Source: Oehlia diaphana | Lineage: Eukaryota; Glomeromycota; Glomeromycetes; Glomerales; Glomeraceae | NCBI GenBank assembly: GCA_003833135.1 | Contig: QZLH01000876.1 | Location: 23,462 to 43,751 of the forward strand | Reading direction: 5' to 3' | Length of the DNA stretch: 20,290 nt | Shown here: piece by piece, positions 1 to 10,400 of the stretch | Numbering within the stretch: the stretch's first letter is position 1 | Layout of the letters: the number at the start of each line of letters is the position of its first letter | Made by a program: the position numbers and the translations under genes | The notes under the pieces: generated by a model | The model's input: the letters and a program-made list of their open reading frames with translations, nothing else | Database searches by the model: none | Told to the model about the DNA's origin: nothing

Positions 1-1
1 C

Positions 2-112
2 TATGAAAAAATGCATGAAGATCGCACAACAAATTCCAAATTGAGCGAAAAAATGAATAAATATGGAAGGAGATGTGCGAAAATCATTACATCAAAAGCA
101 TACTATCGCTAA
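2..112 (+). CDS. possible 3' end of a gene cut by the window edge
   Basis: A reading frame is open from the left edge for 36 codons and ends at a TAA at 110-112. The peptide is charged and looks protein-like (it contains SEKMNKYGRRCAKII), unlike the Phe/Tyr/Ile-rich translations of non-coding DNA nearby. No start or splice acceptor is visible because the window begins inside it. In DNA this AT-rich a chance open stretch of this length is not very unlikely, so this is a tentative last exon. I recognise no family. Confidence 0.3.
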   Translation, partial: YEKMHEDRTTNSKLSEKMNKYGRRCAKIITSKAYYR

Positions 113-1264
113 TATACGGAATTTGTATACGGAATCTATAGAAACGTACATAAAATGTATACAAAACATATCCTTTCCGTATACATATTTCTTATAGATT
201 ACTCTTTGGCCTTTGCAAATTAATTAATACAATACATATTTTAAATATTACATACATACAACTGAATATAGTAAATTTCATACACTATACTCAACATCAG
301 TTATTTATTATGTCATACAATACTACTCAATAAACAACCCATACTATACTACTATTAAATAAGATATCAGTTTACAATGTATTGAAATATAACTACTGTA
401 TATTGAGAGTCATATCATATATAATATTCTGTACGAATAAGTGAATCAGTTTTATTATAATAAATTAACTTTCACTCATTCATTTCTTAAAAATAATAGA
501 ACTTATATGACAAATGTCTAATAACAATTTTTTTCATACAAAATAAGGTCACCACTGCTAAATAATTGTCCGCAATGAGCGTGATTAAATATAGCACCTT
601 TACTCGATTTAAAATATGACTATATTATTATAAAAAAAAAAGAGTGCAAAACTATCGCCAAAGCAATGATTAGTATGAAATAGTATTGGATCTCATGAGA
701 TGAATATCTCATCCTAAGATCTACGAAACATTAATTTGAAGAATTCGTACAAATATATTCATTTTATCGATCATCAATCCATTTCGAGATTAAAGTTTAA
801 ATTTAAGGAGTTGTTAAGGTTTAGTTGCAGATCAGCCCAGTGTTTGGGGTGGGAGTATTTTTTTACTGATCATTCCTAAATTTTCTCAAATGTAATTAAA
901 ATGTACATATTTGAATATTTAAAATGATGAGCTTTGTAACCGCAAGGTAGGGAGTTCATTAAGGAGAGAAAATCTTAAAAAAAAGTACCGCATGCATGAA
1001 GTATTTTTGACAATCGTTTTCCTCATTCAACAAATTCTTTCTAAATTTATTTATTGTGTCACCTTTCAAATCATCATCCTCTTAAGATATTACTTATTCT
1101 ATTAAAATACTCTTCATATTTTTCTCTTTCTCCATCTCTAAGTTGTTCCGTAAAGTTACAACTACTTTCTCGTGTTACTTCATTTTTCATTTTCAGCTGG
1201 AATATTTGGATTTCCTTTTAGTTTTTGTGGTTTATTTTATTTTTTATTATTATTATGAACGATT
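113..1264. other. intergenic, no supportable gene
   Basis: This is AT-rich sequence with frequent stops on both strands. It contains a loose inverted repeat of GTATACGGAA (about 127-136) with TTCCGTATAC (about 176-185), and a pyrimidine-rich stretch around 1080-1140. I see no RNA gene and no convincing coding exon. Confidence 0.6.
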
Positions 1265-1266
1265 TA

Positions 1267-1321
1267 CATTTTACCGACACTCATTTTACCGACACTCATT
1301 TAACCAACACTCATTTTACCA
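1267..1321. repeat. left 15-bp subrepeat array (terminal inverted repeat)
   Basis: Units start at 1267, 1282, 1297 and 1312 (last partial). The consensus is CATTTTACCGACACT and the third unit has AACCAACACT variation. The pattern also appears as a repeating FYRHS peptide in one frame, which is an artefact of the 15-bp period and not evidence of a protein. Confidence 0.85.
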
Positions 1322-1527
1322 CAGTATTTATCCACAGTATTTTAATATAATAGAATTTACCATAATATATAAAATAAAAAAAATTTCACTAACCAAATTA
1401 CAAAAAATTACGTCATTAAGATGTAAATCAAAAACTATTTACTCTTATTTTTATATATTTGAATGTTTAAAATTTCAGGTATTGTATCATTATAAATATG
1501 TTTAATATAACAAAATGTGAATACTAA

Positions 1528-1744
1528 GGCCGGGCAAAAAAAAAATTTAGATTCTCGTGACCCGGCCGGAAATTTTTTTTTTATAGTAAAAAATTTTCGT
1601 CACGTGATTTAAGTTATTGGCCAATGTGGCGTAAAAAAATTTTACATATGAAAAAATTTTACAAATATAAAAAAAATTGCCGGCCGGCCGGGTCATTTTT
1701 AAAATTTTATGTCACGAGAATCTAAAAATTTTTTTTGCCCGGCC
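1528..1744. mobile_element. 217-bp MITE, Harbinger-like, flanked by TAA
   Basis: The two ends are inverted copies. Both begin GGCCGGGCAAAAAAAA when read inward and continue through a shared TTTAGATTCTCGTGAC, followed by CCGGCCGG-type palindromes. The flanks are TAA on both sides (1525-1527 and 1745-1747), a 3-bp duplication typical of PIF/Harbinger elements. The interior is A/T runs with no coding capacity. It lies inside the larger 1265-2780 element and so inserted later. The superfamily assignment rests only on the TAA duplication and GC-rich ends. Confidence 0.8.
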
Positions 1745-1929
1745 TAATGATATTTATATATAATAAAATAATTATCAATTTTATTTTTAAAAAGGGCGAA
1801 AATCACCTGGTCATATGATTTTTAAAAAAGTAAAGCTGATTTTTTAATAAATTATATAAACTAAAATTGCCAATAAATTGCAAATTTTCCTCTTTACTTT
1901 ATTTAAGCATTATAAAATTTGATAGCTAA

Positions 1930-2420
1930 AAAATGTTGACCAAAATGGTGAAATTATATTCTTAGCAAGAAAAATTCGAAAATTAGTACCATTATGAAAA
2001 ATACGGATATCTTTGTAAGCATTATACATACACTCATGAAAATTAAAATGTAAGTGTTTGCCACCTTACTGAACAAATTTCACTTAATAAAGAAATTCGA
2101 TTTCATTTGACTAAAGTAGTGAATTTACGCTCTGAAGTTAACAAACGGAAAAACAGAAAATTCAAAACTTATTGTTATTATAAAAAACACGAATATTTCC
2201 ATAAGTATTATACCTACGCTTATGATATTCAAGATATAAGTAGTTTCGATATCGCTGAACAACTTTCACTTAATAAATAAAGTTGATTTCATTTGACTAA
2301 AGTGGCGAAAGTACGCTCTGAAGTTAGAAATTATAACACGAAAGTAATTTAGAAATAAATATCATACTATGAATTGTATGAATTGTATAAAATACCTGTA
2401 GCTTCACAAGATATAAGTAA
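1930..2420. repeat. diverged tandem repeat, period about 186 bp
   Basis: The block beginning TTTCATTTGACTAAAGT and ending CGCTCTGAAGTTA occurs at 2101-2140 and again at 2287-2326, a 186-bp offset. The preceding TTCACTTAATAAA stretch also recurs. A degraded earlier copy (about 1930-1968, GACCAAAATGGTGAAATTA) and a later partial copy carrying AAGATATAAG (2408-2417, compare 2231-2240) extend the series. This is the internal non-coding body of the larger element. Confidence 0.65.
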
Positions 2421-2702
2421 GAAAACTGAGTCAAAGTGTTTAATATGTTTTAATAACAAAACTATTAAAAATTTTTTATAATCATAACGTGATAATTAAA
2501 TAAATAAAAAATTGTGAAATGTAACACAAATCAAGGGGGTGAATTCACCCGAGGTGATTAAAAAACTTTAAATTAATTCTTTCAATTAATAAACTAACTA
2601 AAAAGTTTTATTTTAAAAAATAATAATAAACAGTAGCAAAATAAATAAATAATTATTTCAATATTACTTTATTTTATTGCATACAAAATTATGTTATTAT
2701 TT

Positions 2703-2780
2703 TGTCGGTAAAATGATTGTCGGTAAAATGTACCTGTCGGTAAAGTGAGTGTCGGTAAAATGATTGTCGGTAATGTGAAC
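2703..2780. repeat. right 15-bp subrepeat array (terminal inverted repeat)
   Basis: Units start at 2703, 2718, 2735, 2750 and 2765. The consensus TGTCGGTAAAATGAT is the reverse complement of the left-end unit. The second unit has two extra bases and the fifth is degenerate (GGTAATGTGAAC). Confidence 0.85.
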
Positions 2781-2784
2781 CAGA

Positions 2785-3045
2785 CGTCCAGACCCCTATT
2801 CTTTGGTATGTTCGTGGGTAAAGGATGCATGGGAAAAAGTTAATCCAAATTTAATTCGTAAATCATTTAAGTGTTGTGGAATTTCGGTTAAAACAGATGG
2901 TACAGAAAATGATGAGATCTTTGATTATGACAATCTTATTATAGACGAAGATAAAGAAAATACTAATGAAAATGACGGAGATAACGAATTACTTGGAGAA
3001 GGGGAGGATGGTGAAGATGATTATAATAACTGGGATGAAATTTAA
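2785..3045 (+). pseudogene. C-terminal remnant of a pogo/Tigger-like DDE transposase
   Basis: About 80 residues are open, beginning around LVCSWVKDAWEKV and passing through NLIRKSFKCCGIS. They end in a very acidic tail (DEDKENTNENDGDNE) and a TAA at 3043-3045. The W-xx-A-W followed by a K-S-F-x-x-C-G-I-S segment and acidic tail is what I know as the C-terminus of pogo/Tigger (Tc1-mariner group) transposases, which are abundant in Rhizophagus-type genomes. The catalytic DDE core and the N-terminal HTH are absent. The frame runs back only to a TGA at 2776-2778, inside the neighbouring element's terminal repeats. It is therefore a truncated relic, unlikely to be active. Confidence 0.7.
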
Positions 3046-3200
3046 TAGTTGTATAGATAAATAAAATTCGTTTATATATAAATAAATAAAAGGTTTAATA
3101 AATACAAATAAATCGGCTATTTCCCAGTTCAAAAAAAAAAAATTAACTATGTAAAATACCCGGGTTTCTTACAAAATTTTGACCAAAAACCATAGGGGGG
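3046..3200 (+). mobile_element. probable 3' non-coding end of the pogo-like remnant
   Basis: After the transposase stop come about 150 bp ending in ACCCGGGTTT, then CCAAAAACCATAGGGGGG, immediately followed by TA at 3201-3202. A CCCGGGTA-type motif near a G-run terminus and a TA target fits the terminal repeat of pogo/Tigger elements. The matching left terminus was not found in the window, so the boundary is tentative. Confidence 0.35.
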
Positions 3201-4340
3201 TAGTTTAGTCAGTGCTTTACAGTAATACTCAATACTTACGGCACGCAACCTTAGTTTAATCAGATATTTTATTATGATAACTTTATTATTTCTCCAAATA
3301 TTTATATTCATATACTGTATGTGAAGTATTATTTATGTTCTTAGTAAGTAAATAAAATGAAATTTAGTTACATTTAATTCATAATTGCGTAATCTTTACA
3401 TTGAGCAAATAATAAATCTCATATTTTTTCTCTATTCTTAAAATTATCGTTCCAAATGTTGTCAATTAGTGTGAATTGCGTTTTGAATTGAATATATAAA
3501 TTTCAGCTATTATTTACATGTCGATCAACACAACAATTGACTTGTGCCATTGTTGCTAACGCTGTATAACTGTTTTTAATAGATGTTACACTACAATGGT
3601 ATTAACGTTTCAGATGTCAGTGTACAAAGAAGTCTCAAATTTAGCCAGTTTTAAATTCCAGTCTTTTTTTAAAATTTTCACACGTATACTTTTTACTAAT
3701 TCACTTGGAAACAAAACAATTATCGTTTACAAAATTTTCGATGATCATTTTTACGCCTCACATTTGACATCTACCCAATATGGTAAATCCTTGTTTTTAA
3801 TTTTGATCTGCCAATGTTAGTTTCGATAGATAAATTCATTACAACTTATAATTTTTTATTTACGATACTAAAATTAATACAAAAAACTTTTACAAGCTCG
3901 AAAGATTATTCCATAAAATTTTAGTCACTGACAATTTGGGGTTAAAACAAATTTTCTAGCATGTGATTTTCTTCATTTTAAATAATAAATAACCAAATAT
4001 TATGCAAGAACATCCGACTTTCCGAAATTTTCCGAAAAGGTTTCTTTCTTATTTGAGGAAAAACATTACCACATTACTATAACAGATAAGTTATTAAATA
4101 AAAAAAATTTTTAACTATTATTCTTTATTGCATAAATTAAAAAAGTAAATCGTTCCCAAAATTTGATGTGATCCGTCTGAATAATTAGTCTATTTGGAGA
4201 CTATATTTACGATGCATCTTTGAAAATCTGCGAAAAAGATTTTTTTTTTTAGATGATAGGCTTATCAATTCAAAAAAAAATTTCTTTTGCATTGTTACAA
4301 CTTACAATATCAATTGTTTGTATTGTTCCCATTATTTACA
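3201..4340. other. intergenic upstream region of the helicase gene
   Basis: No supportable gene. A 74-codon frame from ATG at 3598 with no recognisable domain lies at 3598-3820. Its composition resembles translated AT-rich DNA and I do not call it. The last few hundred bases lead into the promoter of the helicase gene. Confidence 0.55.
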
Positions 4341-4462
4341 TATAGTATAAAAAATCAAGACTTCTTGTTTTAGTCGTTTCATTCATTCCTTTTTTTTTTA
4401 AAAAAAAAAAAAGAAATTGCTGTAATAAGAAAATAAACGAAATTTTTTTTCAATCATTAGTC
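4341..4462 (+). promoter_or_regulatory. putative core promoter and 5' leader of the helicase gene
   Basis: A TATA-like stretch (TATAGTATAAAAAATC, 4341-4356) lies about 107 bp before the ATG. It is followed by a pyrimidine-rich block (TTGTTTTAGTCGTTTCATTC) and a T10-A13 tract at 4390-4412. The arrangement is typical of an AT-rich fungal promoter, but in such sequence TATA-like strings are common, so this is suggestive only. Confidence 0.35.
4390..4412. repeat. T10-A13 tract before the helicase gene
   Basis: Ten T are followed directly by thirteen A, ending 50 bp before the ATG. Rigid poly(dT:dA) tracts commonly exclude nucleosomes at fungal promoters, so a promoter role is plausible but unproven. 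Confidence 0.8.
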
Positions 4463-7400
4463 ATGGCTAAAAAAAAGGGAACAAAATCTGGTTCCAATAA
4501 TAATGGCACACAAAATACCGGCAATAGTAAAAGAAATAGAAATGTAGGACCTCGTTTAAGTCAAAGACGTGATAATAATCGTCCAGAAGCCATACCAGCA
4601 CCAAGACTTACCGTTCCTCAAATAAAGAAATCGCAACAAGAAACAACCATTATGAATTTTAGTTCTTCAGAATTAACTTATAATGGTAGTGATCGATTAG
4701 TTTTTATTACTGATGGTGAACCGATTAAAACCATTTGGAAAAGAATATTGGAAAAAAATAAATCCTTGAATCAAAAAGATATTAAAATGTTTGTTTGTTC
4801 CGCATTAGTAGCATTAGATTATAAGACAGGTTATGAAGTGGAAGAAATTGTAACTGAATTAGGTGATCCTGATAGTGGTGTCAAGAAATTAAAAGAAATT
4901 ATTAATTTTCCTTCAATGTCATGTGATGCGGGTCTTGATAATGGGATGTTATCTTTTCAGCATGTTGTGTTACCCTTATTGGGTTTATTTACTAGAACGG
5001 CTATCACTGAATGTATTTTGGAAAAATATATTCTTGCAATATTTATTGTCGTCTATGAAAACCTTGTAAGTATTATTGATGACGTTATTCTTTCTCCTCA
5101 TTTAATTAATAATAATAATTTTATTTATAAAATAATTAGGACTCATTTCTCTATAATAAAGTAATGAAAATGTTGGAAACGTTGGTACAACGTAATAGTG
5201 TTCATGATTCTCGTGTCAGCGATGATCAATTATTGTCGCGTGAACCATATACTTTTATTCCGTCTTCGTAAGTACTAATTTTTTTTTTTTGACTCGTACG
5301 TTGTAAAAAGTTTCTCGTAATAAATTAATCATATATATTTAATAGTTTAGTAATATTTTTCTTGATAATTGTACGGCTTCTCACAGAATTATTACGTCGT
5401 ATCAGCAATTCATCTATTAATGAAACAATGCATAATATTGCTAATGATTTATATCGATTAAAGACCAACTATCAAAAATCTATTGAACAAAATCAATTTT
5501 CTTCAAGAGATCCATTAACTAATAATTTGGAGAATAGAAAATTTTTTTTCATGATATTAGAAAAAAAGATGAAAATCATGATTAAGATGTTAAATAATGG
5601 ACGTAATAATTTAATGTTTGATCAAAATCCTGAAGCTAAAGAATTAAATGCAAAATTAGATCAATTATATTATAAAGAATTAGCTAGAAGAGTTGATAGG
5701 GAAAAAACTTACGATCCACCTGGTGAATTATCAAAATATGGTAAAAGGCATGATAATGATTTTGTAGAAATTTCAAAAATTTCAATTATTCCTACGAAAG
5801 AAGAAATATTATGTGAACGTCCACCTTTTTTACCTTCTTCACTTCGTTATGCATCACATTTTTTACCTGATGGACCGGCTAGATTACTTGATACACAATT
5901 TCGTCTCTTAAGGGAAGATTTATTAAATCCAATTCGTGGTGGTTTATCAAATTTTTTAGTTGCATTATTACAAGAGCATACTTATTCTGATAATGACGTT
6001 AAATTATCAAAAGAATTAAAGAAAATACAAGAAGAAGAAGGTGGTAAATTTTCTTATAATGATGGCACGAATGAAAATGGTGATTTACAAGTATATACGA
6101 ACGTACAATTTGTTAATATTACTTGTGATATAAGAAAAGGTTATGCTTGTACTGTAAGTTTTACTCCTCCAAAAATCAGAACAAAAGGTGCAAGAGCTAG
6201 AAGAGAATATTGGGAAAAGAGTAAAAGATTATTAACTGGTAGTTTAGTTACTCTTATATTACCAAATCCAAATCCTCAAAGTCGTAGTTTTTCTTCTATA
6301 AGTGATTCAGATTTATATTTACTTTATTTTGGAATAGTCATATATAGGGATGAGAAAATTTTATCGAGAGATGAAAATTTTGCGGAGGTTGATATTAATT
6401 TTATTGATCCATCAATTTATCCTATCGCGTTAAGCGAGATCTCAATTTTTAATAAGACTAAAAAGATACCATTAAAGAATAGATTTATGGTGGAATCAAC
6501 TGGTGTTTATTTAGAATCTTATTATCATATTCTTAAAACTCTTCAAACGACAAATCCTTCTTCTTTACCTTTTGAAAAATATTTGGCTCCTAATTTTAAT
6601 GATTCGAATGTGAACAATGGTGAAGATATAAAAGGAAAAATGAGAGAAAATATAAGGGAAGAAATGATTAATACTCTTGACGTTAAAGTTGAAAATCCTA
6701 TGTATGCTAGAGCTCCAGGATTTCAATTTGATTTATCAGTTTTGTGTAAAAATAACCGTAAATTGAAATTAAATGTTGCAAATGAGAGTAGTCACGATAA
6801 TGTAATAAAAGATATCGTTAAATTTAGTAATATCGGCAAATTACCAAATGGAACTCCTTATGGATTAGACGAAACTCAAGGTAAATTTTAACAAGTACTA
6901 CTAGTGTTTACTATATCATTATATGAATTGAATATTAACTTTTGTCTTTAATAGCTAAGGCGTTGGTATCTTCTCTAACACGTGAAGTTGCATTAGTTGA
7001 GGGTATGTATGTCGTAACTCGTAAAGTAGTTTTTTTGATTTTATATTTTATATTTTGAACGAGATTTAAAAGATACCTTATTTATTATAGGACCACCCGG
7101 TACAGGTAAAACTGTAGTTGGTGTTCAATTAATGAAAGTATTATTGGCCAAAGAAAATCGTAAAACAAAAATTGGTCCAATTTTAACCATTTGTTTTACT
7201 AATCACGCTCTTGATCAATTCTTGGAGGTAAATTTTAATTATTCATTATATATTTTATAATTGTTCGAAAAGAATTTTTTAACTTTAATTTTAACGTTCG
7301 TTTTTCAAATTTTATTTTTTTTTTCTAGCATTTACTTGATGAAAATATAACGAAAATAGTAAGATTAGGTTCTCGATCAAAATCAGAAAAGATCAAAGAT

Positions 7401-10400
7401 TATAGTTTGGATGAAATTTGTAAAAATCGTGCTCGTACAAGAAAAGAATCCCGTTTATTAGCAAGATTATATGAAGGCATTGAATGGATAGAATATGATA
7501 CTGAAGGAGTAAATTATTTTTTAACTAGAAAATGGATGAAATGGAATGAAGCAAAAGATTATTTAAATAAAAATCAAAAGGGATTTTTTAATAAGTTCAA
7601 TAATGTATCAAATCAAGATTTACCAAGTTGGGTTTTAAATACTAATGAAAAATCAGGATTTCAAACTTCTAAAAAAAATAAGAAAAATAAGAAATATCCA
7701 TTTGAATTATGGATAAAAGGAGTAGACATCGCGTCAATTAATAGAAGAAAAAAGCTTGTATTAAATCCACCAGAGGTCAAAAATATAACAAGTACAAATA
7801 GTAATGAATCACAAATTGATGAAAATACGATAAATTGGATTAAAAATTACAAAGAACCAAAAACAGATCGACCTTTGAACGTATTATTAAATGATTATTT
7901 AGTTTGGAGAATGTCGGTAATAGAAAGAAAAAAACTACATGATCATTGGCGTACAATAATTTATAAACAAACTGTCGAAAAGTTATCAAGATCACAAAAA
8001 TATTATGAGACAAAATGTAAAGAAATAAATAATATTTATGATGAGTCGCGTCGACAAGTATTATTAAATAGCGATGTTATCGGTATGACTACAAATGGTG
8101 CGGCTAAATTTCAAAATTTAATTAGATCAATTGGTCCCAAAATTATCGTCTGTGAAGAAGCAGGAGAAGTATTAGAGGCACATATTCTTAGTGCATTAAC
8201 TCCATCGACCCAACAGTTGATATTAATTGGCGATCATAACCAACTTCGACCTCACATTGCAACTTATTCTCTTAGTATAGATTCATCAACAGGAAAGAAT
8301 TATCAATTGGACAAATCATTATTCGAAAGATTAGTTTATGGTGATAAAGCAGCTAAAATTGAAAAGTCACAACTTTTAACTCAGAGACGTATGAGAAGAG
8401 AAGTTTCTGATTTAATAAGACATACACTTTATCCAGAGTTAATTGACGGTGACAATACTACACAATACGAGAATATACGTGGAGCTCAACACAACGTTTA
8501 TTTTATTGATCATAGAAATCCAGAAAGTAGCTCAGGTGGAGAGTATGCAATAAAGTCTCATGTGAATAAATACGAAGTTAAAATGGTTGTTGAAATGGTA
8601 AAATATTTTGTTAGAAATGGATATACTAAACCTGATGACATAGCCGTACTTACACCTTATTTAGGGCAAATGATTAAAATTAGAGATGCTTTAGCTAAAT
8701 CGTTTGTTGTTGTTATTGATGAAAGAGATGCACAGAATATTACCGAAATGGAAGAACAACAAAGTGGAGCAATTAGTAATGTAAATGATGAAAGTAAAGG
8801 CGTTGCGTCAAAGAAATCCTTAAATCAACAAGTTACTTTAAGAACTGTCGATAATTTTCAAGGTGAAGAAGCAAACATTATTATTGTTTCTTTGGTTCGT
8901 AATTTCTCTAAATCACCAAATGGACATGATTCTATTGGATTTCTCAAAAGTACAAATAGAAGTAACGTATTATTGTCACGTGCTCGTAAAGGAATGTATC
9001 TCATTGGTAATTCTGAATTAATGTCGATGAAATCTAAAGATATGTGGGCTCCGGTAATTAATATTTTACATGAGCGTAATCAAGTTGGTTTTGGTATGCC
9101 GATTGTATGTGATAGACATCCAGATTACAAGAATATTATTGTTGAGCCCGATCAATTTGAAAAAGTTAGTCCAGATGGTGGATGCAATAAAACTTGTAAC
9201 GCGCCACTTCCTTGCGGACACAAATGTAAATTTAGATGTCATGCAGATAATCCTGAACATATTGGAATCAAATGTGATGAACCTTGTTTAAAAATAAATT
9301 CAGAATGTAATCATCAATGTCAAAAACGTTGCTTTGATAATTGTGGGGATTGTGAATTTCTTGTCGGAAATATTATATTACCTGGTTGTGGTCATGAATT
9401 AAAAAATGCTAAATGTTGGCAAGATCGAGCCAAAGATTCAATTAAATGTAAAACTTTAGTTCCAAAGAAATTACTACAATGCGAACATTATAGAAATATT
9501 TACGTGAGTATCTTTATTTATACATACAATATTATATATTTTTGTCATATTTATATTAACAATATTATTATATGTATAGTGCTCTGAACCTGTTAGTACT
9601 GATTATAAATGTATAGAAAAATGCAAAAAAATATTGGAATGTGGTCATGAATGTTTAAGCGAATGTACTAAATGTCAAAATCGATCTAAACAAGAAGGAA
9701 CAAATATAACCGTCCCTGTTGAACGAACACAACATGAAAAATGTCAAACTGTGTGTGATAAATTTTTATTTTGTGGACATAAATGTAAAAGTCATTGTCA
9801 TGAAGGAAAAGAATGTCCACCATGTGAAGATAATTGTACAGTAATATGTGAGCATACATCATGTAATAAGCGTTGTTTAGAACCTTGTGCTGTATGTGCA
9901 GAAAAATGTTCATGGGAGTGTGAACATCAAGGAAGATGTGAATTAAGTTGTGGAGTTTCTTCCTTGTAATAAAAGGTGTAATAAAATATTAGAATGTGGA
10001 CATAATTGTGCTGGAGTTTGTGGTGAGATTTGCCCTTCAAAAGATTTTTGCGTCAATTGTGCTCCTGAAAATGTTTTAAATCAAGGTAAAATCAATTAAA
10101 TTAAGTTATCTCGAAAATTTTCAAATTCTTTTTCATTATTTTAAAATATTTTTTCTTTTATAAAGTGTTAGATATTAATTCCAAAAGTACGTTTAGTGAA
10201 ATAGATTGGAATGAAAAAAGAATGATTGTTCTTGATTGTGGACATGTATATACTATGGAAACTATGGATGTGCTTATGGAAATGAAAGATTATTATGAAG
10301 GTTCAGTTGAAGTAGGATGGACATCAATTAAAATACTTCCAAATTTATCAATGAACGCAAAGACTTGTCCGACATGTAGAACTCCAATTAAGAATGTCAA

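Larger units (their letters stand above)
1265..2780. mobile_element. non-autonomous DNA element with long inverted termini made of 15-bp subrepeats
   Basis: The left end (1265-1321) has tandem 15-bp units of CATTTTACCGACACT, three full plus one partial. The right end (2703-2780) has five units of the reverse complement, TGTCGGTAAAATGAT, with small variations. The two arrays are therefore inverted relative to each other and bound about 1.5 kb. The outermost bases match loosely (left TTTACATTTTACCGAC, right complement GTTCACATTACCGAC). There is no transposase frame inside, so the element would have to be moved by a protein encoded elsewhere. I could not find a target duplication. Superfamily is not assignable by eye. 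It contains a smaller nested element and a diverged tandem repeat, and its right end abuts a broken transposase gene. Confidence 0.7.

Noticed and set aside
1143..1505. 120-codon open frame
   Set aside because: It runs across the 15-bp subrepeat array, giving a repeated FYRHS peptide, and is otherwise Phe/Tyr-rich AT-driven translation. It does not start at ATG and no domain is recognisable.
1267..2780. CRISPR-like short repeats
   Set aside because: The units are directly adjacent without spacers and the two arrays are inverted. The genome is eukaryotic.
2791..2810. CCCCTATTCTTTGGT resembling the complement of the CCATAGGGGGG end at 3200, suggesting a tiny pogo-type deletion derivative
   Set aside because: The similarity is short with mismatches and overlaps the coding homology of the transposase, so it is more likely chance.
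3596..3820. 74-codon open frame upstream of the helicase gene
   Set aside because: No recognisable family, no clear splice partner and a composition typical of translated AT-rich DNA.
9066..9291. Two short frames overlapping exon 6 of the helicase gene, one on each strand
   Set aside because: Shadows of the true coding frame, which here reads conserved NFX1 fingers.
9686..9913. Minus-strand frame opposite exon 7
   Set aside because: Shadow of the Cys-rich finger array.
9955..9975. A 21-nt GT-AG intron that might explain the frame change in exon 7
   Set aside because: Far shorter than the 69-101 nt introns of this gene. A longer intron from GTATGT at about 9892 would remove conserved finger residues.
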